The notes beneath the pieces are model-generated. The model saw nothing but the letters and a program-made list of their open reading frames with translations. It had not been told where the DNA came from and did no database searches. Shown piece after piece: positions 45,061 to 52,578 of a stretch of 64,000 nucleotides of DNA. The DNA lies in contig CAKZWF010000010.1 in assembly GCA_937921865.1 (NCBI GenBank), forward strand, positions 1 through 64,000, written 5' to 3'. Position numbers and translations under genes: made by a program. This stretch comes from an uncultured Pseudomonadales bacterium (GTDB lineage: Bacteria > Pseudomonadota > Gammaproteobacteria > Pseudomonadales > Azotimanducaceae). How positions within the stretch are numbered: position 1 is the stretch's first letter; each line of letters begins with the position of its first letter.

Positions 45061-45447
45061 ATGATCGACGTGCCGGACAAAGAGCGTCAAGCCCTGGACC
45101 CGAAACTGCAGGAACTGCTCAAAGATGCCGAAGACCCGGGAGCTGGGTTTATTTTCTGCGCCAGCTGCTCGCACGTGGTTGCAAAATCTTCAGACCGCAT
45201 CGAAGTGGCTGGCACATTTGTCCATCATCTGACTAACCCGCACGGCTTGCGCTTCCGCATCGGTTGTTTCAGTGAGGCGCTCGGCTGTGCGCTGTCCGGA
45301 CAGCGGGAAGCTGCTGACAGCTGGTTCGCCGGGTTCTGCTGGCGGATTGCCAGCTGTGAGCAATGTCAAAGTCATCTGGGCTGGTACTTCGATCGCAGTG
45401 AACAGTACTTCTATGGTCTGATTCTGGACAACGTGCAGAGTGACTGA
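45061..45447 (+). CDS. CULT-domain protein (bacterial cereblon-like)
   Basis: A 128-residue single-domain protein with the CULT fold (the thalidomide-binding domain of cereblon). Zinc cysteines C33-x2-C36 and C99-x2-C102 are present, as is the tryptophan cage W88, W94 and W108. Spacings W-6-W, W-14-W, W-5-C and C-3-C equal those of human cereblon W380/W386/W400 and C391/C394. The block SWFAGFCWRIASCEQCQSHL, then GWYF and FYGLI is diagnostic. Human His378 is replaced by D86. Bacterial CULT proteins exist (for example in Magnetospirillum), but their role is unknown. ATG 45061 follows AGGTG by 5 bases; a TTG at 45040 is possible. Confidence 0.9.
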   Translation: MIDVPDKERQALDPKLQELLKDAEDPGAGFIFCASCSHVVAKSSDRIEVAGTFVHHLTNPHGLRFRIGCFSEALGCALSGQREAADSWFAGFCWRIASCEQCQSHLGWYFDRSEQYFYGLILDNVQSD

Positions 45448-45504
45448 CCCAGAACGCTGATGAGGTCGCTGCCGCGCGGCTCGCAAGGATGGTAGCATGC
45501 ACTG

Positions 45505-46002
45505 ATGGCTGCAACTCCGCCCCTAACCCGAATTGAAATCAGCAAAGAGTATCTGCACTTCAATTCGGGACATTTCACAATATTTTCAGATACCGACAGA
45601 GAAGATCTGCACGGTCACACTTTTTATGTGAAAGCGCTGATCGACAGCCCGGTAGACGTGACCGGTCTGGCCTTTGACTACAACCTGGTGAAACAACGAC
45701 TGAAAACCCTCTGCGAGCGCATCGACGAGAAAATCCTGCTCCCCGAACGCTCGCCATTTCTGTCACTGGCAGAAGAAGACGGCTATCTGGTCGCAACGTT
45801 CGCCGACGAAAAGCTGCCTTTTCTACCACGTGATGTGATCACGCTGCCGGTGGCCAACATCACCGTAGAGGAACTGGCGCCCTGGTTTCTCTCAGCGCTG
45901 CTCGACGATCCGGCGATCTGCGGCCTGCGTCTGCCGCGGGTGGAAGTCAGCGTTTCCTCCGGCCCGGGACAGTGGGCGTCAGCTGTGCAGACAAACAACT
46001 GA
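45505..46002 (+). CDS. PTPS/QueD-fold protein lacking catalytic Cys and His
   Basis: A 165-residue protein of the 6-pyruvoyl-tetrahydropterin synthase/6-carboxytetrahydropterin synthase family. The zinc histidines H23 (FNSGHFTIF), H36 and H38 (LHGHTFYV) are kept. In E. coli QueD the catalytic cysteine lies four residues before the HxH pair; here this position is R32. The QueD Asp-His pair (LDHHYL) reads D74-E75 (RIDEKIL). It may have a different reaction or bind a pterin. A short-chain dehydrogenase gene follows after 45 bases and a YhhQ-type transporter is next, all consistent with pterin or deazaguanine metabolism. Confidence 0.85.
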   Translation: MAATPPLTRIEISKEYLHFNSGHFTIFSDTDREDLHGHTFYVKALIDSPVDVTGLAFDYNLVKQRLKTLCERIDEKILLPERSPFLSLAEEDGYLVATFADEKLPFLPRDVITLPVANITVEELAPWFLSALLDDPAICGLRLPRVEVSVSSGPGQWASAVQTNN

Positions 46003-46047
46003 CCCCGCAATGCGTGCCCCAGTGAACCAGCAACAGGAGTCCTCTTC

Positions 46048-46743
46048 ATGAAATGTCTGCTCATTACCGGCGCCAGTGCCGGCATCGGTCTGCACACCGC
46101 CCAGCGTTTTGTTGCTGAGGGTTACACGGTGATCAACCTGTCACGACGGCGTTGCCCGCTCGAGCAGGTCAATCACATCAACTGTGATCTGGCGGCATCC
46201 GGTTTTCTGGAGCGGATCAGCCCTCAGCTGAACGGCCTGCTCCAGCAGGCTGAGCAGATTGTGCTGATTCACAACGCGGCCCGAATGAACAACGACAGCG
46301 CGGTAGAAACACCCAGCAATGCTTTCCGCGACACGCTGGAAATTAATCTGGTGGCACCAAATACCCTGAACTACTACACCATCCCATTCATGAAGCCGGG
46401 CTCCGCTGTGCTCTATGTCGGCTCCACGCTCTCCGAAAAAGCCGTGCCCGGTTCCTACTCCTATGTAGTCAGCAAACACGCGATGATCGGCATGATGCGT
46501 GCCACCTGTCAGGATCTTGCCGGACGCGAAATCCATACCGCCTGTGTCTGTCCTGGATTCACCGACACCGAGATGCTGCGCTCTCATGTTCCCGCAGAGG
46601 CCATGGACAGCGTTCGCTTGATGTCTGCTTACGAACGTCTGATAGATCCGGATGAGATCGCCGAATGCCTGTTCTGGGCGTCCGCCAATCCGGTGATCAA
46701 CGGCTCAATCATTCACGCCAATCTCGGCCAGATCGAACGCTGA
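46048..46743 (+). CDS. Short-chain dehydrogenase/reductase
   Basis: A 231-residue classical SDR with the nucleotide-binding motif TGASAGIG (7-14), the structural NAA in HNAARMN, and the active-site Tyr-x3-Lys in SYVVSKHAM with its serine in GSTLSEK. It ends with NGSIIHANLGQIER. An arginine after the second strand (LSRRRCP) suggests NADPH. Next to a PTPS-fold gene, a sepiapterin- or dihydropteridine-reductase-like role is an attractive inference, but the sequence does not prove the substrate. A CAACAGGAG ribosome binding site precedes the ATG. Confidence 0.88.
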   Translation: MKCLLITGASAGIGLHTAQRFVAEGYTVINLSRRRCPLEQVNHINCDLAASGFLERISPQLNGLLQQAEQIVLIHNAARMNNDSAVETPSNAFRDTLEINLVAPNTLNYYTIPFMKPGSAVLYVGSTLSEKAVPGSYSYVVSKHAMIGMMRATCQDLAGREIHTACVCPGFTDTEMLRSHVPAEAMDSVRLMSAYERLIDPDEIAECLFWASANPVINGSIIHANLGQIER

Positions 46744-46771
46744 GGACGCGCGGCGATGCCACCAGAATCGA

Positions 46772-47563
46772 TCAGCCGAAAACCATCTCGTCTACTGCCT
46801 CTTCGTTGTCTTTAAGGCCGAGGTAAGGCCGCAGCCAGCCAACAAGCAGGTAAATGGGTCCGGTGTCCATCGCTGCGATCAGCAGCTTGAACACATATCC
46901 TGAAATAATGAAGGTCATCAGTTGACCGAAGATCGGCTCGTCCGGGTTCACCGGCAATGCATGGGCATAGTAGTGAGTGATCAGGATGACGGCAGTAGTG
47001 TCCACCATCTGACTGGTCATGGTGGATGCATTGTTGCGTATCCACAGGTGACGACCCTTGGTGAGCTTTTTCCAGAAATGATACAGCCGCACATCACAGA
47101 ACTGCGCGACCATGTAGGCGACCATCGAAGCAGTGACCGCGCCGAAGGCAAGCTCCCTGATCTCGAAGAATACGGGTAAACGCCCTGCCGAATCAGGCTC
47201 TGGCAGACCAGAGACCGGGTCCATGTTCTCGAATCCGGGAAGCACGCCACCCAACCAGAGCAGAAAAATTACCCAGAGATTCAGAATCACGCCGACCCAC
47301 ACCATGTCACGGGCTTTTTTCTCGCCGAACAGCTCGCTGATCAGATCCGTGCAGACAAAGGTGACCGGGTAAGGCAATACGCCAACCGCAACAACCACGG
47401 GAATAGTGATGCCGAAGACCTCGAACGACATGTCCAGGAATCGGCTGATGCCAAGCACATTGAGCAACGCCAGGGTGCCGAGAAATACACCCGAAAGCAC
47501 CAGAAAAACTCTTTGCCGACGCTGATGATAAATCAGCTCCAGCGTTTTTACTTCGGTCGTCAT
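46772..47563 (-). CDS. yhhQ: Queuosine precursor transporter (YhhQ/VUT family)
   Basis: A 263-residue membrane protein of the VUT/YhhQ family with about six to seven helices. Landmarks are PVTFVCTDLISELFGEKKAR, FGAVTASMVAYMVAQFCDVR and WIRNNASTMTSQMVDTTAV. E. coli YhhQ takes up 7-cyano- and 7-aminomethyl-7-deazaguanine for queuosine in tRNA. I chose ATG 47563 (MTTEVKTLEL); a GTG at 47620 would overlap the upstream gene. It lies next to, and convergent with, the PTPS-fold/SDR pair. The upstream 2-hydroxyacid dehydrogenase ends 31 bases before it. Confidence 0.9.
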   Translation of the reverse strand: MTTEVKTLELIYHQRRQRVFLVLSGVFLGTLALLNVLGISRFLDMSFEVFGITIPVVVAVGVLPYPVTFVCTDLISELFGEKKARDMVWVGVILNLWVIFLLWLGGVLPGFENMDPVSGLPEPDSAGRLPVFFEIRELAFGAVTASMVAYMVAQFCDVRLYHFWKKLTKGRHLWIRNNASTMTSQMVDTTAVILITHYYAHALPVNPDEPIFGQLMTFIISGYVFKLLIAAMDTGPIYLLVGWLRPYLGLKDNEEAVDEMVFG

Positions 47564-47594
47564 TGCTACTTGCCGGCTGCGTATATGGGACGCA

Positions 47595-48605
47595 TCAGCG
47601 GAACTCACCAATGAAGTCACCGTTGACGCAGTTCTGCAATCGCCCTTGCTGCAGATAGGTCAGCGCAACCTCACCACCTTTGAAGCGCATGTCATAAACA
47701 CTCTCAGGAGTAAAAAAGGCTGAATGCGGGGTGAGCAGTAAGCGGTGATCAATCCAGTCTTCACCATCCGCCCAGGCCTTGATGAGCGGATGATCCGGAT
47801 CCGCGGGCTCCACCGGGAGAACATCCAACCCAACTGCCTGAATCTGATCTGCTCGCAGCGCCTCGTAAAGGGCGTCCAGGTCGATGATTGGACCCCGCGC
47901 TGTATTGATCAGCACCAGACCCGGTTTGCTCGCAGCCAGCACCTCGGCGTTGATCAGTTTTTCTGTCTCTGCGGACAAAGGCGCGTGCAGACTGACAATG
48001 TCGCACTGAGAGAAGAGTTCGGTCAGCGAATGAACCCGCCGCACTCCGACCGCCAGTTCACTGCCATTGCTGATGTAAGGGTCGTAGACGACGACGTCCA
48101 TGCCGAAGGCTTTTGCCCGCAGCGCGGCGGCTGTACCAATCCGGCCCAGGCCAACCACACCGAATACACAGGCCGAGAGACGTTTACCGTACGGATTCAG
48201 CGCTGGCCGCCAGAGCCCTCGAGGGTCCTGCTTCAGCTCTCTGGTATGAAACGTGATGCCTTTCATCAGTGACAGCAACAGCGCCATCGCGTGGTCGGCA
48301 ACTTCCTGCGTGCCATAGTCGGGTACGTTGCAGACCGGGATGCCGAGCTCCGACCATGCCGCCAGATCAATATTGTCGAAACCGACTTTGGGCGTCACCA
48401 GGATCCGGCAGCGTTCCAGCTTACTGCGAAACTCAGCCGGCACATCCGGCGCGGAGACCACCGCATCCGCAGCCGCCCACTGGGCATCGGTGACGTCGCT
48501 GAAACTCTCGCAGAACACCGCCTGCCCGACATCGCCCATGCTGGCCTCTTCAATGTGACGATCACCAGGCCAACGCATCGCCGGCCAAAGAACTGTGTAG
48601 GTCAA
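47595..48605 (-). CDS. D-2-hydroxyacid dehydrogenase (NAD-dependent, CtBP-like)
   Basis: A 336-residue D-isomer-specific 2-hydroxyacid dehydrogenase. The NAD fold is VVGLGRIGTAAALRAKAFG followed by the acidic end VVYDPY. Catalytic residues fall in NTARGPIIDLDAL (Arg), LDVLPVEP (Glu) and LLTPHSAFFT (His). It reduces a 2-oxo acid or oxidises a D-2-hydroxy acid; the physiological substrate is unknown. Start ATG at 48605 lies 36 bases from the luciferase-like gene's stop, and both are on the minus strand, so they may form one transcript with yhhQ. Confidence 0.92.
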   Translation of the reverse strand: MTYTVLWPAMRWPGDRHIEEASMGDVGQAVFCESFSDVTDAQWAAADAVVSAPDVPAEFRSKLERCRILVTPKVGFDNIDLAAWSELGIPVCNVPDYGTQEVADHAMALLLSLMKGITFHTRELKQDPRGLWRPALNPYGKRLSACVFGVVGLGRIGTAAALRAKAFGMDVVVYDPYISNGSELAVGVRRVHSLTELFSQCDIVSLHAPLSAETEKLINAEVLAASKPGLVLINTARGPIIDLDALYEALRADQIQAVGLDVLPVEPADPDHPLIKAWADGEDWIDHRLLLTPHSAFFTPESVYDMRFKGGEVALTYLQQGRLQNCVNGDFIGEFR

Positions 48606-48641
48606 AACTCGATTCCCCTCATTCCCGCAAAAATTCGTGCA

Positions 48642-49586
48642 TCAGCCACCGACCAGTTCCGGTACCTGTTCCAGCGACTGCTGGACGGCTGCTGGTTCCA
48701 GATCATTGATGCGAAGTCGGGTGACAATCAGGTGAGTCACCCGCAGTCGCTCCCGGTACTCGGCAATTCTATCTCTGACATAAGCTGCATCACCAATGAT
48801 GCACCAGTCGTCAACGCTACCCTGATCACCATTGTGTTGACGGGCGACGGTTGGCGTCTGCCGGGCCAGGCTCTGGACCCGTTCACGCACAGATTCGCCA
48901 AGTCGACGGTTTTCAGCAACAAACACTGTGCGCATCACCGGAACCGTTTCTACCCGGCTGCCACCAGCATCCTCAGCCGCCTCGGTGTGACGGGCATAAT
49001 TGTCGGTGAGTGTCAGCAGAGTTTCCACCGGTGAGGCCAGATAGGGATACCCCAGCCTGCCTGCCTGGGCCAGGGCTTTGGGTCCGAAGGCCGCCACCCA
49101 TAACGGCGGATGGGGCTGCTGAACCGGCAGCGGATCGAGCCTGATGCTTTCCGCATCCGCGCCTTCGCCGACGATCACAGGCTCTCCACGCCAGGCCTGG
49201 CACATGGTTTCCAGCGCGGTTTCAAACAGGTGTCGTTTCTTTTTTGGATCTACCGAAAAGGCTTTAAGCATCATCGGCGCGTAGCCTCGACCGATACCGA
49301 GGGTGACCCGCCCGCCGCAGAGCTGATCGAGCACGGCTACCTGTTCAGCCGCCTGCAGCGGATGCCGCAGCGGCAGCAGGTATGAAGTGGTTGCCAGACG
49401 GATGCGGCTGGTGGCAGCCGCTACCGCGGCCAGCAGCATCAACGGGTCAGGAATCGCACCGGTATTGAAGTGGTTTTCGGGCAACCAGAAAGACTCGTAG
49501 CCCAGCGCTTCAGCGCGCTGAGCCTGCGCGGACAGAGACCGTGCGCTGCGGTCGCGAAAATCCCAGGGGGTGATACCAAGTTTCAT
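48642..49586 (-). CDS. Luciferase-like (LLM class) flavin-dependent oxidoreductase
   Basis: A 314-residue TIM-barrel oxidoreductase of the bacterial luciferase superfamily. From the chosen ATG 49586 it begins MKLGITPWDF; RAEALGYESFWLPENHF, RIRLATTSYLLPLRHPLQAAEQVAVLDQL-type text and RVTLGIGRGYAPMM are hallmarks. It uses FMN or F420; gammaproteobacterial members normally use reduced FMN. The frame continues upstream to 49661, but residues before MKLGIT do not match the family. The substrate is not known. Confidence 0.9.
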   Translation of the reverse strand: MKLGITPWDFRDRSARSLSAQAQRAEALGYESFWLPENHFNTGAIPDPLMLLAAVAAATSRIRLATTSYLLPLRHPLQAAEQVAVLDQLCGGRVTLGIGRGYAPMMLKAFSVDPKKKRHLFETALETMCQAWRGEPVIVGEGADAESIRLDPLPVQQPHPPLWVAAFGPKALAQAGRLGYPYLASPVETLLTLTDNYARHTEAAEDAGGSRVETVPVMRTVFVAENRRLGESVRERVQSLARQTPTVARQHNGDQGSVDDWCIIGDAAYVRDRIAEYRERLRVTHLIVTRLRINDLEPAAVQQSLEQVPELVGG

Positions 49587-49906
49587 GACCGGATTATGCC
49601 TGAAACTCTGCTTCCAGGACGGCGAACCGGGGTCTGGCGAGCATCGCCCGCACACAGTCAATCTGCAGCGCTGACTGCTTCACCGCAGGTGACAGCCCCT
49701 GCAACCAGGCAGGCGCGGCTTCTGGAGTGCGAGCGCGACGCAGGTTTGACAAAGAGTCGCTCCCAGCCGTGGATTTTCCGGATGATCGCTCCGCTCAACC
49801 GGATTGCCCAGATCAGCGAGGTAGCCGCTGAGGACCACGGCGCGATGACCGTCGCCCGCCACGCAGAACAGCTGTTGCTGCAACATCCTGGAAAAACAGC
49901 TCTGAA
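49587..49906. other. 320-base stretch without a confident gene
   Basis: Between the luciferase-like gene and the exported-protein gene no reading frame has a recognisable family, a good ribosome binding site or consistent codon use. The best minus-strand candidate would be a roughly 70-residue Cys-containing frame ending at 49680 (ending GCRGCHLR); I found no support for translation. It may be a decayed gene or a long untranslated region. Confidence 0.45.
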
Positions 49907-50776
49907 TCAGCGTTCTGCAGGAGTTGCTGGTTCCGCCTCGGAGCGGGTCTGCAGCAGGTACATTGCCTGCATGGTCGCCCGCACTGCATCGGCATGACGC
50001 CTTAGCGCAAATGCCTCGTAGATTGGATCTTCGTCGAGCAGCAGACAACGTTGCCCTTCGCCGCAGCGGAAATCGGTTTTTCGGCCGAAGTTATTGCCGG
50101 CCCGACCGTACTCACCGAAGCCCTCAGCGTCTTTCGCCAGTTCCCAGAAGACCTGCCAGTCCACCGGCATGCCAGGTATCGGCGCCTTGAGATCCTGCAA
50201 AGTCCGGCTGGCAGTCTGGGTAAGAATCTGGCCATAGTCCTCGGGGGGCTGCGTCAGAAAACTGCAGTCGGCTTCAATAGCCCCGGTGAGTGCGGCTTCC
50301 TCGATGGGGAAACTGTCGAAACGATCGGAAAAGCTCAATCGCCAGAACCGACCCGTAAAAACCGGTACCACCCGAGGCGGAGAAGTCACCATCTGCAGGT
50401 AACTGGCGATACGCCCGAATTCCCGATAGACATCACCCTCCTTACGGGCGCCGTTCAGACGCCGAAGCAGCTGTTCGAAACGCTCATGAAAACGGGTGCT
50501 GAACAACCACCAAGCAGTCCGTTCAGATTCAGAAGAGCGATCGTAGTAATTCCACCGAAACGTCCTCACCAGAAGATTCGGATCAGCCTGGGCAACGCTG
50601 CTCTTGGCGATGTAACGCACCTGCAAAGGTGTCAGAGGCGGGATCGCGGTATCTTCCGCACAGCGATTGAACTGTTTGGCAGCGACAAAGGTAAAAGACT
50701 GATGCAGGTCACCTTCGTAGCTGAGACCCGGATTCGCCAGGAACAGCCCCACCAGCACCACCCAAAACGCTTTCAC
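49907..50776 (-). CDS. Uncharacterised exported protein
   Basis: A 289-residue protein with a signal peptide (about 1-19, FWVVLVGLFLANPGLS). The mature part begins YEGDLHQSFTFVAAKQFNRC and is helix-rich with many Trp, Arg and Phe. A His soon after the mature N-terminus followed by helices is reminiscent of the zinc phospholipase C/P1 nuclease fold, but the other metal ligands cannot be recognised, so this is only a weak idea. Four cysteines (NRC, DCSF, FRCGEG, QRCLL) could form disulfides in the periplasm. It overlaps folK by ATGA. I do not recognise a named family. Confidence 0.75.
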   Translation of the reverse strand: MKAFWVVLVGLFLANPGLSYEGDLHQSFTFVAAKQFNRCAEDTAIPPLTPLQVRYIAKSSVAQADPNLLVRTFRWNYYDRSSESERTAWWLFSTRFHERFEQLLRRLNGARKEGDVYREFGRIASYLQMVTSPPRVVPVFTGRFWRLSFSDRFDSFPIEEAALTGAIEADCSFLTQPPEDYGQILTQTASRTLQDLKAPIPGMPVDWQVFWELAKDAEGFGEYGRAGNNFGRKTDFRCGEGQRCLLLDEDPIYEAFALRRHADAVRATMQAMYLLQTRSEAEPATPAER

Positions 50777-51318
50777 AGGTGCTCTGACTCCGGCGCGCCT
50801 TCAGCAGGGGTGACGTCCAAGGGATCCACCTGTTCTTCGCTGTGCAGGGCTGCCAGCAGTTGACCAATGGTCTGCCCGGTTCCAGGCCAGATTGCATCCG
50901 GGAGGACCTCGGCGGCTGGAGCCAACACAAACCGGCGATCAACCGCACGGGGATGAGGCAGGATGAAGTCATCACTATCACGAACCTCATCACCAAACAG
51001 CAGCAGATCCAGATCAAGTTCTCGGGGGGCATTGCGCACAATCGCCCGCTGGCGCCCGAATTCACGCTCCAGCCTCTTGAGCTCTGCCAGAAGGACCTCA
51101 GGGGTAAGTGTCGAGCGCGGGCTGAAAGCCGCCGCGGCGTTGATGAAATCTCCAGAATCCGGTGGGCAATCGACCGGTGAGGTCCGCCACAATCTGGACC
51201 ACGCAACCTCGCCGGAAGAGAACTGACTGAGGCGCCGCATTGCCTCGAGTACAATACTACGCGAGTCGCCCTGATTGGATCCAAGCCCCACCAGGACCTT
51301 AATGTTCTGCACTGACAC
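50773..51318 (-). CDS. folK: 2-amino-4-hydroxy-6-hydroxymethyldihydropteridine pyrophosphokinase
   Basis: HPPK, the folate pathway enzyme that pyrophosphorylates the pterin alcohol before its joining with p-aminobenzoate. The 181-residue protein has the family motifs VGLGSNQGD, FINAAAAF, the RxxPRELDLDLLLFG signature and LPHPRAVDRRFVLAP. It begins with GTG at 51318 behind AAGGGA at 9 bases. It overlaps the exported-protein gene by ATGA rather than lying beside panB or pcnB as in E. coli. A likely promoter lies in the divergent spacer to the alcohol dehydrogenase gene. Confidence 0.94.
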   Translation of the reverse strand: MSVQNIKVLVGLGSNQGDSRSIVLEAMRRLSQFSSGEVAWSRLWRTSPVDCPPDSGDFINAAAAFSPRSTLTPEVLLAELKRLEREFGRQRAIVRNAPRELDLDLLLFGDEVRDSDDFILPHPRAVDRRFVLAPAAEVLPDAIWPGTGQTIGQLLAALHSEEQVDPLDVTPAEGAPESEHL

Positions 51319-51344
51319 GGTCGTTGTCCCTTACCCCTACCTGC

Positions 51345-51374
51345 ATAGTAGTAATCCCCACATCGCTTTGGCAA
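51345..51374 (-). promoter_or_regulatory. Probable promoter of folK
   Basis: On the minus strand TTGCCA (51374-51369) and TACTAT (51350-51345) are 18 bases apart, matching the sigma-70 consensus at 5 and 4 of 6 positions. Transcription would start near 51338, about 20 bases before the folK GTG. Confidence 0.45.
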
Positions 51375-51413
51375 ACTCCAGTCTCATTGTGCGGTAGGTC
51401 ATAGGGAGACATC

Positions 51414-52496
51414 ATGAAAGCGGCTGTCCTGAGAGAAATCAACAAGCCTCTGGAGATTGAGGACGTTCAATGCGGGAATCCGGGTCCCCGCGAAGTTCTG
51501 GTGCGAACAATGGCAGCCGGTGTCTGCCACTCTGATCTGCATTTCCAGAATGGTTCCTATCCCTATCCATTGCCTGCTGTACTCGGACACGAGTCCGCCG
51601 GAATTGTCGAGGCAGTTGGTGACATGGTCACCTATGTGAAGCCGGGCGACCACGTGATCACCTGTCTGTCAGCATTCTGCGGTCATTGTGAACATTGTCT
51701 GACCGGGCACATGTCCCTGTGTCAGGAGCCGGAACTGCAGCGTCCGCCTACAGAACCTTCCCGGCTGGCAAAAGGCGACGAGAACATTGCCCAGTTTCTG
51801 AATCTGTCGTCGTTTGCAGAAATGATGCTGGTACACGAACACGCCATCGCCAAGGTTCGCGATGACATGCCCTGGGCGCAGGCAGCGCTGATCGGCTGCG
51901 GCGTCACCACCGGTGTTGGTGCAGTCATCCATACCGCAGCTGTTGAACCCGGCAGCAGTGTTGCCATCATTGGCTGCGGTGGTGTTGGCCTTTCAGCAAT
52001 CAACGGCGCTGCAATTGCTGGTGCAGCACGAATCATCGCCGTCGACATGGTGCCCTCTAAACTGGATCTGGCGCGCAAATTCGGCGCTACTGACGTAGTC
52101 AATGCGGGCGAGTGTGATCCGGTCGAAGCAGTCCGGGAACTTACCGGTGGCGGGGTACACTACTCGTTCGAAGCCATTGGTCTGAAACCTACTACAGAGC
52201 AGGCGTTCAAGATGTTGGCCCGAGGCGGCACCGCGACCATTATCGGTATGATTCCGGTGGGTACAATGATCGATCTGCATGGTCCTGAATTCCTGATGGA
52301 GCGAAAAATTCAGGGTTCCAATATGGGTTCAAATCGATTCCGCGTGGACATGCCCAGATTTGTCGACTTCTATCTCCAGGGCCGACTGCATCTGGACGAT
52401 CTCATCTCCCGGAAAATTAAGTTGGAAGATGTAAACGAAGGTATGGAAGCGCTGAAAACCGGTGAAATCGCTCGTTCAGTGATTATGTTCGACTGA
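51414..52496 (+). CDS. Zinc-dependent alcohol dehydrogenase (class III-like MDR)
   Basis: A 360-residue medium-chain dehydrogenase. Catalytic zinc ligands are C38 (AAGVCHSD), H59 with E60 (VLGHESAG) and a cysteine in LIGCGVTTG. The structural zinc lobe has C89, C92, C95 and C103 (CGHCEHCLTGHMSLC). The NAD fold is IIGCGGVGLSAINGA. The form is close to class III and Zn-ADH of the AdhX type; formaldehyde-adduct or broad alcohol oxidation are both possible. The ATG follows AGGGAGA by 5 bases. A long perfect palindrome lies just past its stop. Confidence 0.93.
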   Translation: MKAAVLREINKPLEIEDVQCGNPGPREVLVRTMAAGVCHSDLHFQNGSYPYPLPAVLGHESAGIVEAVGDMVTYVKPGDHVITCLSAFCGHCEHCLTGHMSLCQEPELQRPPTEPSRLAKGDENIAQFLNLSSFAEMMLVHEHAIAKVRDDMPWAQAALIGCGVTTGVGAVIHTAAVEPGSSVAIIGCGGVGLSAINGAAIAGAARIIAVDMVPSKLDLARKFGATDVVNAGECDPVEAVRELTGGGVHYSFEAIGLKPTTEQAFKMLARGGTATIIGMIPVGTMIDLHGPEFLMERKIQGSNMGSNRFRVDMPRFVDFYLQGRLHLDDLISRKIKLEDVNEGMEALKTGEIARSVIMFD

Positions 52497-52505
52497 CATC
52501 CTGCC

Positions 52506-52543
52506 GGATGGGTGATCAGCCGGATCCGGCTGATCACCCATCC
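52506..52543. terminator. 38-bp perfect palindrome between convergent genes
   Basis: The sequence from 52506 to 52543 is an uninterrupted palindrome: the arm GGATGGGTGATCAGCCGGA is followed directly by its reverse complement. In RNA it would form a very stable stem on either strand, 10 bases after the alcohol dehydrogenase stop and 36 bases before the degP-like stop. No T-run follows on either side, so it may protect 3' ends or act with Rho rather than as a textbook terminator. Confidence 0.6.
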
Positions 52544-52578
52544 GAATGAATTCCACATCAAGCTCACTGCGCCGCCTG

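Noticed and set aside
49680..50048. 122-codon minus-strand frame overlapping the exported-protein gene
   Set aside because: It shares its first half with a better supported gene in another frame, has no ribosome binding site and matches no family; kept only as a note in the spacer entry.
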